64,000 nucleotides of DNA from Streptomyces lydicus (GCF_000717345.1 NZ_JNZA01000023.1:1-64000); one strand, 5' to 3'. Shown: positions 25,463-33,969, numbered from the stretch's first letter. Numbers and translations are program-made. The notes: generated by a model not told the origin, from the letters alone.

Positions 25463-25776
25463 GCCGGATGCTGCCGCCCGAGCCGCCGCCGCTGCCGGCG
25501 CTGACCCGCGCCGAAGGAGAGCTGATCGACTGCTACCTGGAGGTGCTCGACCTGCTGGGCCGGATCAATCCGGCCCGGGCCGGCCATACCTACAGCGGTC
25601 TGCGCGCCGCCCAGGCACTGGTCGGCAAGGCCGGTGCGCTGCGCGACGCGCTGACGCTGATGCACAACCGGGGCGAGAGCGAGTTCCACCGCGCGACGCT
25701 GGCGCAGGCGATGCGGGTGCTGGACGGCGAGCGCCGGGCCGGTCTGGTGACCGTACCGCCGCCCAAGGAGTCCTGA
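25459..25776 (+). CDS. small hypothetical protein coupled to clpP-like gene
   Basis: A 105-aa protein from GTG 25459, overlapping the ClpP stop codon (GTGA); ATG 25468 is the alternative start. After a Pro-rich beginning it is mainly helical: [28 protein letters not shown] and [39 protein letters not shown] recognise no family. The coupling suggests it acts with the ClpP-like protein, perhaps as an adaptor or subunit; this is inference from position only. Confidence 0.6.
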   Translation: MSRMLPPEPPPLPALTRAEGELIDCYLEVLDLLGRINPARAGHTYSGLRAAQALVGKAGALRDALTLMHNRGESEFHRATLAQAMRVLDGERRAGLVTVPPPKES

Positions 25777-26077
25777 GGCGCGACACGGACGGCGAACGGC
25801 TGCCCGGACGGCGTAGCGTCCGCGGCCGCTTGAGGGAGGCGACGAATTGCGGGGGACGGACGAAATTCCTGGGGTCCTTGATGTTTCGCCCCAGGTCCCG
25901 GGGGTGCGACACCCCCTCTCCCGCCACCTGAAGGAACAAATCTAACCAATCGGCCCAAATGTGGCGCATGTCACATACGGCATTTTCAACTCGGTATTCC
26001 ACCAGTGAGTGCGTGACGATCCCTTCGACGACAAGACCCCGCCACAGCGGCGGGGCGGTCCGGACGGGCGCCCAATC
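25777..26077. other. intergenic region, promoter side of the riboswitch leader
   Basis: About 300 bases between the small gene and the riboswitch. The section around 25940-26010 is distinctly AT-richer (AAATCTAACCAATC, CACATACGGCATTTTC), which fits the promoter of the riboswitch-controlled hydrolase gene. No coding sequence is seen. Confidence 0.5.
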
Positions 26078-26250
26078 CCGCCGCCGTGCCGGATGACCGG
26101 TCGACGAGGTGGATCGGCGGGAGCGGAGGACCCGAGCAGAACGGGGTGCGGGCCTTGCGGCCACGGACTCCTTGGGGTGAAGCCGTGCAGACGGCCGGGC
26201 ATCTTCGCCTGCCCGAACCCGACAGGTCTCCCTTCGCAGGCGGCTGACGA
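26078..26250 (+). promoter_or_regulatory. ydaO/yuaA (c-di-AMP) riboswitch
   Basis: The leader shows the conserved blocks of the ydaO class in order: an outer GCCGCC (26080 region) pairing with GGCGGC (26239-26244), GGAGCGGAGGACCCGAGC-type sequence, CTTGGGGTGAAGCC (about 26171), and GCCCGAACCCGACAGGTC followed by CCTTCGCAGGCGGCTGACGAAGG. It lies directly before an NlpC/P60 wall hydrolase gene, its usual place in actinomycetes. Binding of c-di-AMP normally lowers expression. The ribosome binding site GAAGG overlaps the 3' end of the element. Confidence 0.9.
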
Positions 26251-26261
26251 AGGGTTTGCGC

Positions 26262-26735
26262 ATGACCGTGCGCACGCACACGCCGAACCTGCTGGCGCGG
26301 GCCGGCACCGTTTCCGCCCTGACGCTGGCCACGCTCGGCGCGGCCACCCTCACGCCGGGGGTGACCCCGGACGCCGAGGCCGCGACCGTCGCCACCCATG
26401 CGCTGCGGGTCGCGGCCTCCAAGCGGGGCTCGCCCTACCAGTACGGCGCTCAGGGACCGTTCCGTTTCGACTGCTCGGGCCTGATGCTGTACTCGTTCAA
26501 GCGCGCCGGCCGGGCCCTGCCCCGCAGCGCGGCCGCCCAGTACGCCCACACCCGGCACATCTCCCTCGCCGCCCGCAAGCGCGGCGACCTGGTCTTCTTC
26601 CACTCCAGCCGCGGCATCTACCACGTCGGCATCTACGCGGGCAACGGCCGGATCTGGCACGCGCCCAAGACCGGCGACGTGGTCCGGCTGGAGAAGATCT
26701 GGAGCCGCTCGGTCTGGTACGGGCGGGTCCGCTGA
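26262..26735 (+). CDS. secreted NlpC/P60 peptidoglycan endopeptidase
   Basis: A 157-aa exported cysteine peptidase that would cut cell-wall stem peptides. The signal region NLLARAGTVSALTLATLGAATL ends near AEA-ATV. The NlpC/P60 domain follows directly: GSPYQYGAQGPFRFDCSGL with the catalytic cysteine, RGDLVFFHSSRGIYHVGIYAG with the catalytic histidine, and WHAPKTGDVVRLEKIW with the third polar residue. ATG 26262 is preferred over TTG 26256. It is a minimal hydrolase with no LysM or SH3 wall-binding domain. Expression is under the ydaO riboswitch upstream. Confidence 0.93.
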   Translation: MTVRTHTPNLLARAGTVSALTLATLGAATLTPGVTPDAEAATVATHALRVAASKRGSPYQYGAQGPFRFDCSGLMLYSFKRAGRALPRSAAAQYAHTRHISLAARKRGDLVFFHSSRGIYHVGIYAGNGRIWHAPKTGDVVRLEKIWSRSVWYGRVR

Positions 26736-26825
26736 GCCGCGGGCGGGGCCGGTCCGCCGCCGGTGCCACGGGCCGGGCTCCGCCGTGCCCGGCCCGTTGT
26801 CAGTGACCCACGGTAATTTGACGGG

Positions 26826-27473
26826 GTGACTTCACCGCTGGGCAACGTGCTGGCCGCCGCGGCGCGAGGAAGCTTCCCGCCACCGGACGGATCGGTGACG
26901 GTGCTCCCCCAGCCGTCCGCGCGGGACGTCGGAGTGCTGGCCTTCACCTGCCATGCCGTGGTGTTCGCGGACGTGGAGCCCTCGTGGGTGCGGGAGCGGA
27001 TATCCCCCGGGGACCTCGCGGGGCCGCTCGCCCCGCCGTTCCTCACCGCGCTCGGCGGGCGGACCGGCCGCGAGGCGAACAACATCGACATGGTCACGGT
27101 CGCCGGAGCGCTGCCCGGCCCGCCACCGTTGGAGCTGGTGGAGACGGCGGACCGCGGTCACCCCCGCGCCGTCCGGGCGCTGCGCCACCGCGACGCGGTG
27201 CGGGCCTGGACGACCCCCGACGGCGGGACGCTGACCCTCGGCCGCGGGGTGGCCGGCCGCTGGGAGATGTCCTTCGAGGTCGCGGACAGCGGTCAGGGGC
27301 GGGGGCTGGGACGTGGGCTGGCGCGGGCCGCCCGGCACCTCATACCGGCCGACGAGGTGCTGTGGGCGCAGGTCGCCCCGGGTAATGCCCGTAGCGTCCG
27401 GGCCGTCCTGGCAGCCGGTTTCCTGCCGGTGGGCGCGGAGGTGCTGATGGTCCCGCCCGGGGACCGCGGCTGA
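26826..27473 (+). CDS. GNAT family N-acetyltransferase
   Basis: A 215-aa protein whose C-terminal third carries GNAT features: GRWEMSFEVADSGQGRGLGRGLARAARHLI, with the R/Q-x-x-G-x-G/A acetyl-CoA loop (QGRGLGRG), and APGNARSVRAVLAAGFLPVGAEVLMV. The N-terminal two thirds (GSVTVLPQPSARDVGVLAFTCHAVVFADVE) are specific to this subfamily. The GTG start at 26826 has no Shine-Dalgarno sequence but a TAATTT -10-like hexamer seven bases upstream, so the mRNA may be leaderless. The substrate is unknown. Confidence 0.75.
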   Translation: MTSPLGNVLAAAARGSFPPPDGSVTVLPQPSARDVGVLAFTCHAVVFADVEPSWVRERISPGDLAGPLAPPFLTALGGRTGREANNIDMVTVAGALPGPPPLELVETADRGHPRAVRALRHRDAVRAWTTPDGGTLTLGRGVAGRWEMSFEVADSGQGRGLGRGLARAARHLIPADEVLWAQVAPGNARSVRAVLAAGFLPVGAEVLMVPPGDRG

Positions 27474-27552
27474 GTGCCGTCCCGGAAGTTCCGCTCCGGT
27501 CGCCGGTCAGCCGGTCAGCAGCCGGCCGGCGAAAGGTTCCTGCAAGAGCGGG

Positions 27553-27981
27553 TCAGGGGACCGCGACCTTCCACGGCACCCTGATCCAGACGGTCTTGCC
27601 GCCGGACGCGGTGGGCACGACCGAGAGCCGGCCACCGGCTTCGGCGGCGAGGAAGCGGATGATGACCATGCCCCGGCCGTTGTCCTGCTGGACCGCGGCG
27701 GGCAGCCGGCGCGGACGGCGCGGGTGACTGTCGGTGACGCCCACCGCCAGCACCTCGTCGCGGTCGAGACGCAGTTCGACGGTGAAGGTCGGGGACTGGC
27801 CGCCGGTGTGCTGGACGGCGTTGGTGGCGAGTTCGGAGACGATCAGCCGCACGGAGTCTGCGATGCCGGAGTCCGCGGGCAGCCCCCAGCCGGCGAGCAC
27901 CTCCAGAGCGTGTCTGCGGGCCAGGGCGACCGAGGCCGGCGCGCTCGGCAGGGTGAGTGAGGATTCCTGGTGGTCTGCCAT
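27553..27981 (-). CDS. ATP-binding regulatory protein, RsbW-like HATPase
   Basis: A 142-aa single-domain GHKL ATPase of the anti-sigma-factor kinase type, abundant in Streptomyces. It shows SVRLIVSELATNAVQHTGG (N box), VTDSHPRRP (G1-like), and DNGRGMVIIRFLAAEAGGRLSVVPTASGGKTVWIRV (G2 box and last strand). It probably binds ATP and a protein partner; no anti-anti-sigma or PP2C phosphatase gene is adjacent, so its partner is not evident. ATG 27981 is chosen; a GTG one codon earlier is also possible. Confidence 0.85.
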   Translation of the reverse strand: MADHQESSLTLPSAPASVALARRHALEVLAGWGLPADSGIADSVRLIVSELATNAVQHTGGQSPTFTVELRLDRDEVLAVGVTDSHPRRPRRLPAAVQQDNGRGMVIIRFLAAEAGGRLSVVPTASGGKTVWIRVPWKVAVP

Positions 27982-28220
27982 CACGACGCCGTCCCTTTCC
28001 CACCGAGGCCGGCTCCGCTCCGCTGCGCTGGAACCGGAAGGGTGCCGCTGGGGGCACCGGTCCGGCCTCGGACCACTCGCAGAGCGTCAGAGTGCCACTC
28101 GGGCCGCCCGTGGTGGGCGGGATCCACCAACATCTACGGATATCTGTCGCCCGATGCGGTGAACTCTGCCACGCGAGACCGGATTTGGAGGGTGCGCCGG
28201 CGGCCCGGCGGCGCACCGCT

Positions 28221-29447
28221 TCAGGCGGCCGGCGCGGTGGCGAGGATCGTTCCGACCGCCCGATCGAGCTGATCTTGCGTCAGGTCGGCCCGGGCGGTGA
28301 GCCGCAGCCGGGAGATCCCGTCGGGTACGGACGGCGGCCGGAAACAGCCGACCGCGAGACCGGCCGCCCGGCAGTCGGCGGCCCAGCGTACCGCGGCTTC
28401 CGGCGACGGGGCGCGTACGGAGATAACCGCGGCGTCCGGCCGTACCGCGCTCAGGCCCGCCGCGGTGAGCCGGCCGTGCAGCTCGCGGGCGATCTGTCCG
28501 GTACGGGCGGCGCGGTCGGGTTCGCGGACCAGGAGCCGGAGCGCGGCGAGCGCACCACCGACCGCCGCCGGGGCGAGTCCGGTGTCGAAGATGAACGACC
28601 GGGCGGTGTTGACCAGGTGCTCGATCACCCGGGCCGGGCCGAGCACCGCGCCACCCTGCGAGCCGAGCGACTTGGAGAGCGTCACGGTGGCCACCACGTC
28701 GGCGTCACCGGCCAGCCCGGCGGCGGACAGCGCGCCGCGGCCGCCCTCCCCCAGGATGCCCAGGCCGTGCGCGTCGTCGACGAGCAGCGCGGCTCCCCGG
28801 CTGCGGCAGGCCGCGGCGAGTTCCGGCAGCGGCGCGGCGTCCCCGTCGACCGAGAACACCGAGTCGGTGACGGCCAGCGCCCGGCCGTCGTGGCCGGTCA
28901 GCGCGGTCCGTACGGCCTCCGGGTCGACATGCGGGGCGACGGCGACGCGCGCCCGGGAGAGGCGGCAGCCGTCTATGAGGGAGGCGTGATTGCCCGCGTC
29001 GGAGACGACCAGGGTGCCGGGCGCGGTGAGCGCGGTGACGGCGGCAAGATTCGCGGCATAACCGGATGACAGCACCAAAGCGGCCTCGAAGCCGCAGAAC
29101 CCGGCGAGTTCCGTCTCCAGGTGGGCGTGCAGCTCGGTACTGCCGGTCACCAGGCGGGAGCCGGTCGCACCCGCGCCCCAGCGGTGAGCTGCCTCGGCGG
29201 CGCCGTGGGTGACCTCGGGGTGCCGGGCGAGCCCCAGGTAGTCGTTGCCCGCCAGATCGAGCAGCAGGGAGCGGGCCGGCCGGGGGCGCAGCGTGCGGAC
29301 CAGACCGGCCCGTTGACGCTCGGTTTGCGCCACGTCGATCCAGTCGAAGGCCGCGCGGCGGTCCTGCCCGACGGGCGCGGCCGGGGGCTCCGTGGGAGGC
29401 GCGGGCGGGGCGTCGCGGAGCAGCGGCGGGGCGGAGTCCTGCGGCAT
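28221..29447 (-). CDS. bioF: 8-amino-7-oxononanoate synthase
   Basis: A 408-aa PLP enzyme condensing pimeloyl-ACP (or -CoA) with alanine, the first committed step of biotin ring formation. Key blocks: GNDYLGLARHPEV, GAGATGSRLVTGSTELHAHLE, LVVSDAGNHASLIDGCRLSRA, DSVFSVDGDAAPL, LLVDDAHGLGILG, and the PLP lysine in TLSKSLGSQGG. ATG 29447 follows GAAGGACGCCG. The first ~45 residues are a Pro/Ala-rich extension. It is divergent from bioB, so the biotin genes share a 156-base control region. Confidence 0.94.
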   Translation of the reverse strand: MPQDSAPPLLRDAPPAPPTEPPAAPVGQDRRAAFDWIDVAQTERQRAGLVRTLRPRPARSLLLDLAGNDYLGLARHPEVTHGAAEAAHRWGAGATGSRLVTGSTELHAHLETELAGFCGFEAALVLSSGYAANLAAVTALTAPGTLVVSDAGNHASLIDGCRLSRARVAVAPHVDPEAVRTALTGHDGRALAVTDSVFSVDGDAAPLPELAAACRSRGAALLVDDAHGLGILGEGGRGALSAAGLAGDADVVATVTLSKSLGSQGGAVLGPARVIEHLVNTARSFIFDTGLAPAAVGGALAALRLLVREPDRAARTGQIARELHGRLTAAGLSAVRPDAAVISVRAPSPEAAVRWAADCRAAGLAVGCFRPPSVPDGISRLRLTARADLTQDQLDRAVGTILATAPAA

Positions 29448-29518
29448 CGGCGTCCTTCGTCTGTCGGCCTCGATTGTGGGCTGTCGATAGACGTTAGCGG
29501 TCGTTCCGCACGGCCACG

Positions 29519-29534
29519 GTGTGGCGATACACAC
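29519..29534. promoter_or_regulatory. candidate operator between bioF and bioB
   Basis: GTGTG-GCGATA-CACAC is a short perfect inverted repeat centred in the 156-base divergent region. It does not match the BirA or BioQ operators that I know, so the factor is not named. Support is positional. Confidence 0.4.
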
Positions 29535-29603
29535 ACCCCGATCGGGACTCGTTGTGGGAATCCTCCTTGGCCGGGGGCGGTGGCGTAGGCCAGGATCATC
29601 GTC

Positions 29604-30752
29604 ATGGACCTGCTGAACACACTGGTGGACAAGGGACTGCGGCGCGAGTTGCCGACCCGCGAAGAGGCGCTGGCCGTCCTGGCGACGTCCGATGACGAAC
29701 TGCTCGACGTCGTGGCAGCGGCCGGAAAGGTACGCCGCCAGTGGTTCGGGCGGCGGGTCAAGCTCAACTATCTCGTCAACCTCAAGTCGGGCCTGTGCCC
29801 CGAGGACTGCTCCTACTGCTCCCAGCGGCTGGGATCGAAGGCCGAGATCCTCAAGTACACCTGGCTCAAGCCCGATGACGCCTCCAAGGCGGCCGCCGCC
29901 GGAGTGGCCGGCGGCGCCAAGCGGGTCTGTCTGGTGGCCAGTGGCCGCGGCCCGACCGACCGGGACGTGGACCGGGTCTCGGAGACCATCTCCGCCATCA
30001 AGGAGCAGAACGAGGGCGTGGAGGTGTGCGCCTGTCTGGGGCTGCTCTCCGACGGCCAGGCCGAGCGGCTGCGCTCGGCGGGCGCCGACGCGTACAACCA
30101 CAACCTGAACACCTCGGAAGCCACCTACGGCGACATCTGCACCACGCACGACTTCTCCGACCGGGTCTCCACCGTCCAGCAGGCGCAGGCGGCGGGCATG
30201 TCGGCCTGCTCGGGTCTGATCGCCGGTATGGGCGAGACCGACGCCGACCTCGTCGACGTAGTCTTCGCACTGCGCGAACTCGACCCCGACTCGGTCCCGG
30301 TCAACTTCCTGATCCCCTTCGAGGGCACCCCGCTCGCCAAGGAGTGGAACCTCACCCCGCAGCGTGCGCTGCGCATCCTGGCGATGGTCCGGTTCGTCTG
30401 CCCGGACATCGAGGTGCGGCTGGCCGGCGGTCGCGAGGTCCATCTGCGCAGCATGCAGCCGCTCGCACTGCACCTGGTCAACTCCCTCTTCCTCGGCGAC
30501 TACCTGACCAGTGAGGGCCAGGCCGGCAAGGACGACCTGGCGATGATCGCGGACGCCGGGTTCGAGGTCGAGGGCACCGACACCACGACGCTGCCCGAGC
30601 ACCGGCGGGCGGGCTGCGGTGGTGCACAGCCCGCGGCCGACGCCGCCGAGGCGCCCGCCGCGACCGTTCCCGCCCCGTCCGACGAGACCCGCCGCGACCT
30701 GGTCGCGGTGCGCCGCCGCGGCGCCGGCACCGACCTGCCCCCCAATGCCTGA
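29604..30752 (+). CDS. bioB: biotin synthase
   Basis: A 382-aa radical SAM enzyme inserting sulfur into dethiobiotin. The SAM cluster motif is Cys65-x3-Cys69-x2-Cys72 ([12 protein letters not shown]). [25 protein letters not shown] and [13 protein letters not shown] match the barrel, and the [2Fe-2S] cysteines are in CLVASGRG and VCACLGLLS. The C-terminal ~55 residues (after TTTLPEHRR) are an Ala/Pro-rich extension ending GTDLPPNA, not part of the enzyme core. Its end overlaps the bioA start by eight bases. Confidence 0.97.
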   Translation: MDLLNTLVDKGLRRELPTREEALAVLATSDDELLDVVAAAGKVRRQWFGRRVKLNYLVNLKSGLCPEDCSYCSQRLGSKAEILKYTWLKPDDASKAAAAGVAGGAKRVCLVASGRGPTDRDVDRVSETISAIKEQNEGVEVCACLGLLSDGQAERLRSAGADAYNHNLNTSEATYGDICTTHDFSDRVSTVQQAQAAGMSACSGLIAGMGETDADLVDVVFALRELDPDSVPVNFLIPFEGTPLAKEWNLTPQRALRILAMVRFVCPDIEVRLAGGREVHLRSMQPLALHLVNSLFLGDYLTSEGQAGKDDLAMIADAGFEVEGTDTTTLPEHRRAGCGGAQPAADAAEAPAATVPAPSDETRRDLVAVRRRGAGTDLPPNA

Positions 30753-32049
30753 GCCGCTCGCCCCCCGCGATCTGCTCGCGCTCGACCGGCAGCACGTGTG
30801 GCACCCGTACGGGCCGATGCCCGGTACGGCCACGCCGCTGCTGGTCGAGTCGGCGTCCGGAGTCCGCCTCCGGCTGGCCGAACCGGCCGAGGGCCAGGAT
30901 GAGTTGGTGGACGGCATGTCGTCCTGGTGGTCGGCCGTGCACGGCTACAACCACCCGGTGCTCAACGACGCCGCGCGCGGCCAGCTGGAACGGATGAGCC
31001 ATGTGATGTTCGGCGGGCTCACCCACGAGCCCGGCGTGCGCCTGGCGAAGCGGCTGGTCGACATCACCCCGGAGCCGCTGCAGCACGTCTTCCTCGCCGA
31101 CTCCGGCTCGGTGTCGGTCGAGGTCGCCGTCAAGATGTGTCTCCAGTACTGGCGCTCGGTCGGAAAGCCCGCCAAACAGCGGCTGCTGACGTGGCGGGGC
31201 GGCTACCACGGCGACACCTGGCAGCCGATGTCGGTGTGCGACCCGGAGGGCGGGATGCACGAGCTGTGGCAGGGGGTGCTGCCGCGGCAGATCTTCGCGG
31301 ACACGCCTCCGGCCGGCTTCGACGCTCCGCCCGACGAGGCGTACGCGGCACACCTCCGCGAGCTGATCGGCCGGCACGCCGACGAACTCGCCGCGGTGAT
31401 CGTGGAGCCGGTGGTGCAGGGCGCGGGCGGGATGTCCTTCCACTCCCCCGGCTATCTGCGCGTACTGCGCGAAGCCTGCGACGCGCACGGGGTGCTGCTC
31501 GTCCTCGACGAGATCGCCACCGGGTTCGGCCGTACGGGCGCCCTCTTCGCCGCGGAGCACGCGGGCATCGCGCCCGACGTCATGTGCGTCGGCAAGGCCC
31601 TGACCGGCGGCTATCTCACGCTGGCCGCGACCCTGTGCACGACGGCCGTCGCCGAGGGCATCTCGCGCGGCGAACTGCCGGTGCTGGCGCACGGCCCGAC
31701 GTTCATGGGCAATCCGCTCGCCGCGGCCGTCGCCGACGCCTCGATCGGACTGCTGCTGTCCCAGGACTGGGCGCGGGAGGTCAGGCGGATCGAGTCCGGC
31801 CTGACCGAGGCGCTGGCGCCGGCCGGCCAGCTCCCCGGGGTCCGCGATGTCCGCGTCCTCGGGGCGATCGGTGTCGTCCAGCTCGACCACCCGGTGGACC
31901 TGGCCGCCGCGACCCGGGCGGCGCTGCGCGAGGGCGTCTGGCTGCGCCCGTTCCGGGACCTGATCTACACCATGCCGCCGTACATCACCGGTGACGACGA
32001 CGTGGCACGCATCGGCGCCGCGGTGTGCGCGGCGGCCCGCGAGGGCTGA
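30745..32049 (+). CDS. bioA: adenosylmethionine-8-amino-7-oxononanoate aminotransferase
   Basis: A 434-aa class III PLP aminotransferase converting KAPA to DAPA with SAM as amino donor. Family marks: [85 protein letters not shown], and the PLP lysine in [10 protein letters not shown]. Overlap with bioB implies coupling. Length is normal. Confidence 0.97.
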   Translation: MPEPLAPRDLLALDRQHVWHPYGPMPGTATPLLVESASGVRLRLAEPAEGQDELVDGMSSWWSAVHGYNHPVLNDAARGQLERMSHVMFGGLTHEPGVRLAKRLVDITPEPLQHVFLADSGSVSVEVAVKMCLQYWRSVGKPAKQRLLTWRGGYHGDTWQPMSVCDPEGGMHELWQGVLPRQIFADTPPAGFDAPPDEAYAAHLRELIGRHADELAAVIVEPVVQGAGGMSFHSPGYLRVLREACDAHGVLLVLDEIATGFGRTGALFAAEHAGIAPDVMCVGKALTGGYLTLAATLCTTAVAEGISRGELPVLAHGPTFMGNPLAAAVADASIGLLLSQDWAREVRRIESGLTEALAPAGQLPGVRDVRVLGAIGVVQLDHPVDLAAATRAALREGVWLRPFRDLIYTMPPYITGDDDVARIGAAVCAAAREG

Positions 32050-32065
32050 GGGAAAGGCGAAGAAG

Positions 32066-32746
32066 ATGTCGGTGCTGTACGTGTCGGGCACGGGCACGGA
32101 GATCGGCAAGACCGTGACGACGGCCGCGATCGCCGCGACCGCGCTCGCCCGGGGCTGCTCGGTGGCGGTGCTGAAGCCGGCCCAGACCGGCGTCGCGGCC
32201 CACGAACCGGGCGATGTGGCGGAGGTCGAACGCCTGGCGGGCAAGGTCACCACGCTCGAACTTGCCCGCTACCCCGAGCCGTTGGCGCCCGCGACGGCCG
32301 CCCAGCGGGCCGGGCTGCCGCCCGTGGGCCCGCAGGAGATCGCCGAGGCGGCCGCGAAGCTGGACGCCTCGCACGACCTGGTCCTGGTCGAGGGCGCCGG
32401 CGGGCTGCTCGTACGCTTCGACGCGGACGGCCACACCCTCGCCGACGCCGCGCGACTGTCCGACGCGCCCGTGCTGGTGGTCGCCCAGGCCGGCCTGGGC
32501 ACGCTCAACGCCACCGCACTGACCGCGCTGGCCCTGCGCACCCATGGGCTCAGCTGCCCGGGCGTCGTCGTCGGCAGCTGGCCGGCCGCCCCCGACCTGG
32601 CCGCCCGCTGCAACCTCACCGACCTCCCGACCGCCGCGGACGCCCCCCTCCTCGGCCTGATCCCGGAGGGCGCGGGCGCACTTGCACCGGGGACGTTCCG
32701 GGCTACGGCGGTGCGGGACGCTTGGATTTCCCACGTTTTTGTCTGA
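32066..32746 (+). CDS. bioD: dethiobiotin synthetase
   Basis: A 226-aa ATP-dependent carboxylase that closes the ureido ring of biotin. It has the P-loop SGTGTEIGKTVTTAA, the LKPAQTGV block, EGAGGLLVRF and VVAQAGLGTLNATALT. ATG 32066 follows GGAAAGGCG. The last six codons (SHVFV and the stop) lie inside the left arm of the large inverted repeat starting at 32728, so the element forms the end of the gene. Third gene of bioBAD. Confidence 0.96.
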   Translation: MSVLYVSGTGTEIGKTVTTAAIAATALARGCSVAVLKPAQTGVAAHEPGDVAEVERLAGKVTTLELARYPEPLAPATAAQRAGLPPVGPQEIAEAAAKLDASHDLVLVEGAGGLLVRFDADGHTLADAARLSDAPVLVVAQAGLGTLNATALTALALRTHGLSCPGVVVGSWPAAPDLAARCNLTDLPTAADAPLLGLIPEGAGALAPGTFRATAVRDAWISHVFV

Positions 32747-33189
32747 CCCGCCGTGGTGGTTGCTCACCATGGCGCCTGCGGCGGGCCGGGTTGTTGTGGG
32801 TGCGGTGACGGACCTCCGGGGCCTGTTGTGTGGACTGCTTCGCTTTACGCTCCGCTGCGCTCCGCCTTCGCTCCTTATCGAGCCCTTGGAAGCGAAGCCC
32901 ACACAACAGGCCCCTCCGGCCCGTCCCCTCCCGTGGGAGGGAAAGTTGAAGGCCGGTGGGGGCGAGCGTCCGTAAGACGCCCGCCCCCACCGGCCTTTTC
33001 CCTCCCCACTACGGGAGGGGCCGCGCCGCAGGACGAAGTCCGGAGGAGCGGCACCGCACCCAACACCAACCCAGCCCGCCGCAGGCGCAACGGCGAGACG
33101 ACACACGGCGGGAAAGCCAACAACGTACGCGGCGCCGCAAAGCGCAACGGCGAGCAACCACCACGGCGCCGCAGACAAAAACGTGGGAA
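32728..33189. repeat. 460-bp nested inverted-repeat element between bioD and the Fic-like gene
   Basis: The outer arms are 32728-32775 and 33142-33189, which match as reverse complements at 42 of 48 positions. A second pair continues the match: 32772-32807 with 33052-33088. The right arm is interrupted by about 53 bases (33089-33141), which repeats part of the arm (GGCGCAACGGCGAG twice). Inside are a 16-bp perfect stem (32818-32833 with 32899-32914) and the long hairpin at 32949-32997. The left end contains the last bioD codons, and the right end abuts the stop codon of the convergent gene. The region codes for nothing credible. It resembles dispersed palindromic elements of Streptomyces that I half recall. 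Confidence 0.8.
32949..32997. terminator. long perfect hairpin, likely bidirectional terminator
   Basis: AAGGCCGGTGGGGGCG pairs with CGCCCCCACCGGCCTT, and the inner GCGTC-CGTAA-GACGC extends it to a 21-bp stem with single-base bulges. TTT follows on the plus strand. It sits at the centre of the large repeat between convergent genes. Confidence 0.75.
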
Positions 33190-33561
33190 CTACACCGCCC
33201 ACGTCCGCAGCTCGGACGCGATCGCGCGCACGTCTGCCGTTCCCTCCTTGACCAGGCGGGCGAGGTCGCGGACCTGTTCGGGGGAGGTGGCGATCTTCAG
33301 GCCGCTGGCCACTAGGTAGCCATAGGCGACGGCGGTCGCGAACATCGCGTTGGAGCGCTCCAACGCCGGCACCTGGAGCAGGAGTTGGAGAAGGGCCGCG
33401 GCACGGTCCGGCGGGTCGGGGTACACGGGGACGCCGAATATCTCCGCCTCGTGGCGGCTGACCGCGGCCACGAGGGCGCCCCAGTCGGTGACCTGGGGGT
33501 CTCCGGGGGTGTGCTGTTCGGCGATGAGAAGGAGCCAGGCGAGATCGATACGCAGTGTCAC
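33190..33561 (-). CDS. Fic/Doc-like toxin component with degenerate catalytic motif
   Basis: This 123-aa helical protein is of a kind often annotated as a Fic/Doc toxin component in Streptomyces: MTLRIDLAWLLLIAEQ, HEAEIFGVPVYPDPPDRAAALLQLLL, and the helix LERSNAMFATAVAYGYLVASGL. In Fic proteins the loop before that helix is HPFxxGNxR. Here it reads P65-ALERSN71-AMF, with the catalytic histidine and the arginine missing while the asparagine remains. AMP transfer is therefore doubtful. The GTG start overlaps the stop codon of the upstream antitoxin gene (GTGA). Its own stop codon touches the end of the large repeat. Confidence 0.75.
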   Translation of the reverse strand: MTLRIDLAWLLLIAEQHTPGDPQVTDWGALVAAVSRHEAEIFGVPVYPDPPDRAAALLQLLLQVPALERSNAMFATAVAYGYLVASGLKIATSPEQVRDLARLVKEGTADVRAIASELRTWAV

Positions 33562-33833
33562 GTCGTGCCCGGCTGCCCTTCGGGGTTGCCGGCGGGCGCG
33601 GCGGGGCCGGGCGCGCCATCCGCGTCCAGGCCGAATTCCTCGGCGAAGACCCGCTCGTACTGCTTCATGAAGTCGGAGGCGGCCTCAACGAAGGTCTGTC
33701 CGACCTCGCCGGCGTCCTTCAGGACCAGCTCCTCGATATAGCGGTTCATGCTCACTCCCCGCTGCAGGGCGCGCTCCCGCGCCGCTTCGGCGGTGGCCTC
33801 GTCCACGCGGACGTTCAGCTGCGTCTTCGCCAC
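33558..33833 (-). CDS. ribbon-helix-helix antitoxin
   Basis: A 91-aa protein with a CopG/Arc-type N-terminus: MAKTQLNVRVDEATAEAARERALQRGVSMNRYIEELVLKDA, in which the strand QLNVRV would contact DNA. The helical stretch VGQTFVEAASDFMKQYERVFAEEFGLD probably binds the partner, and the Gly/Pro tail looks disordered. It is first in the operon and overlaps the Fic-like gene by four bases. A perfect palindrome eight bases upstream of its start (33842-33861) is a likely self-operator. Confidence 0.85.
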   Translation of the reverse strand: MAKTQLNVRVDEATAEAARERALQRGVSMNRYIEELVLKDAGEVGQTFVEAASDFMKQYERVFAEEFGLDADGAPGPAAPAGNPEGQPGTT

Positions 33834-33841
33834 GCTTCCAA

Positions 33842-33861
33842 GCTAGCGCGCATTCGCTAGC
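33842..33861. promoter_or_regulatory. operator palindrome of the antitoxin-toxin operon
   Basis: GCTAGCG-CGCATT-CGCTAGC is a perfect 7-bp inverted repeat ending eight bases before the antitoxin start. Ribbon-helix-helix antitoxins commonly repress their own operon through such sites. Confidence 0.7.
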
Positions 33862-33969
33862 ACCGGCAAGCACCGGCGTCCGCATCCCGGTCCGGGCCCG
33901 CGCGCCGCTGCCGGGGCGGGCGGACCGGATGCCGCACGATGTGATCGGTCGTGAGAGGAGGCCCCCGCC

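Noticed and set aside
26881..26930. GCTCCCCCAGCCG at 26902 as a second copy of the palindrome found in the dehydrogenase gene.
   Set aside because: Only about ten bases match and no inverted partner follows.
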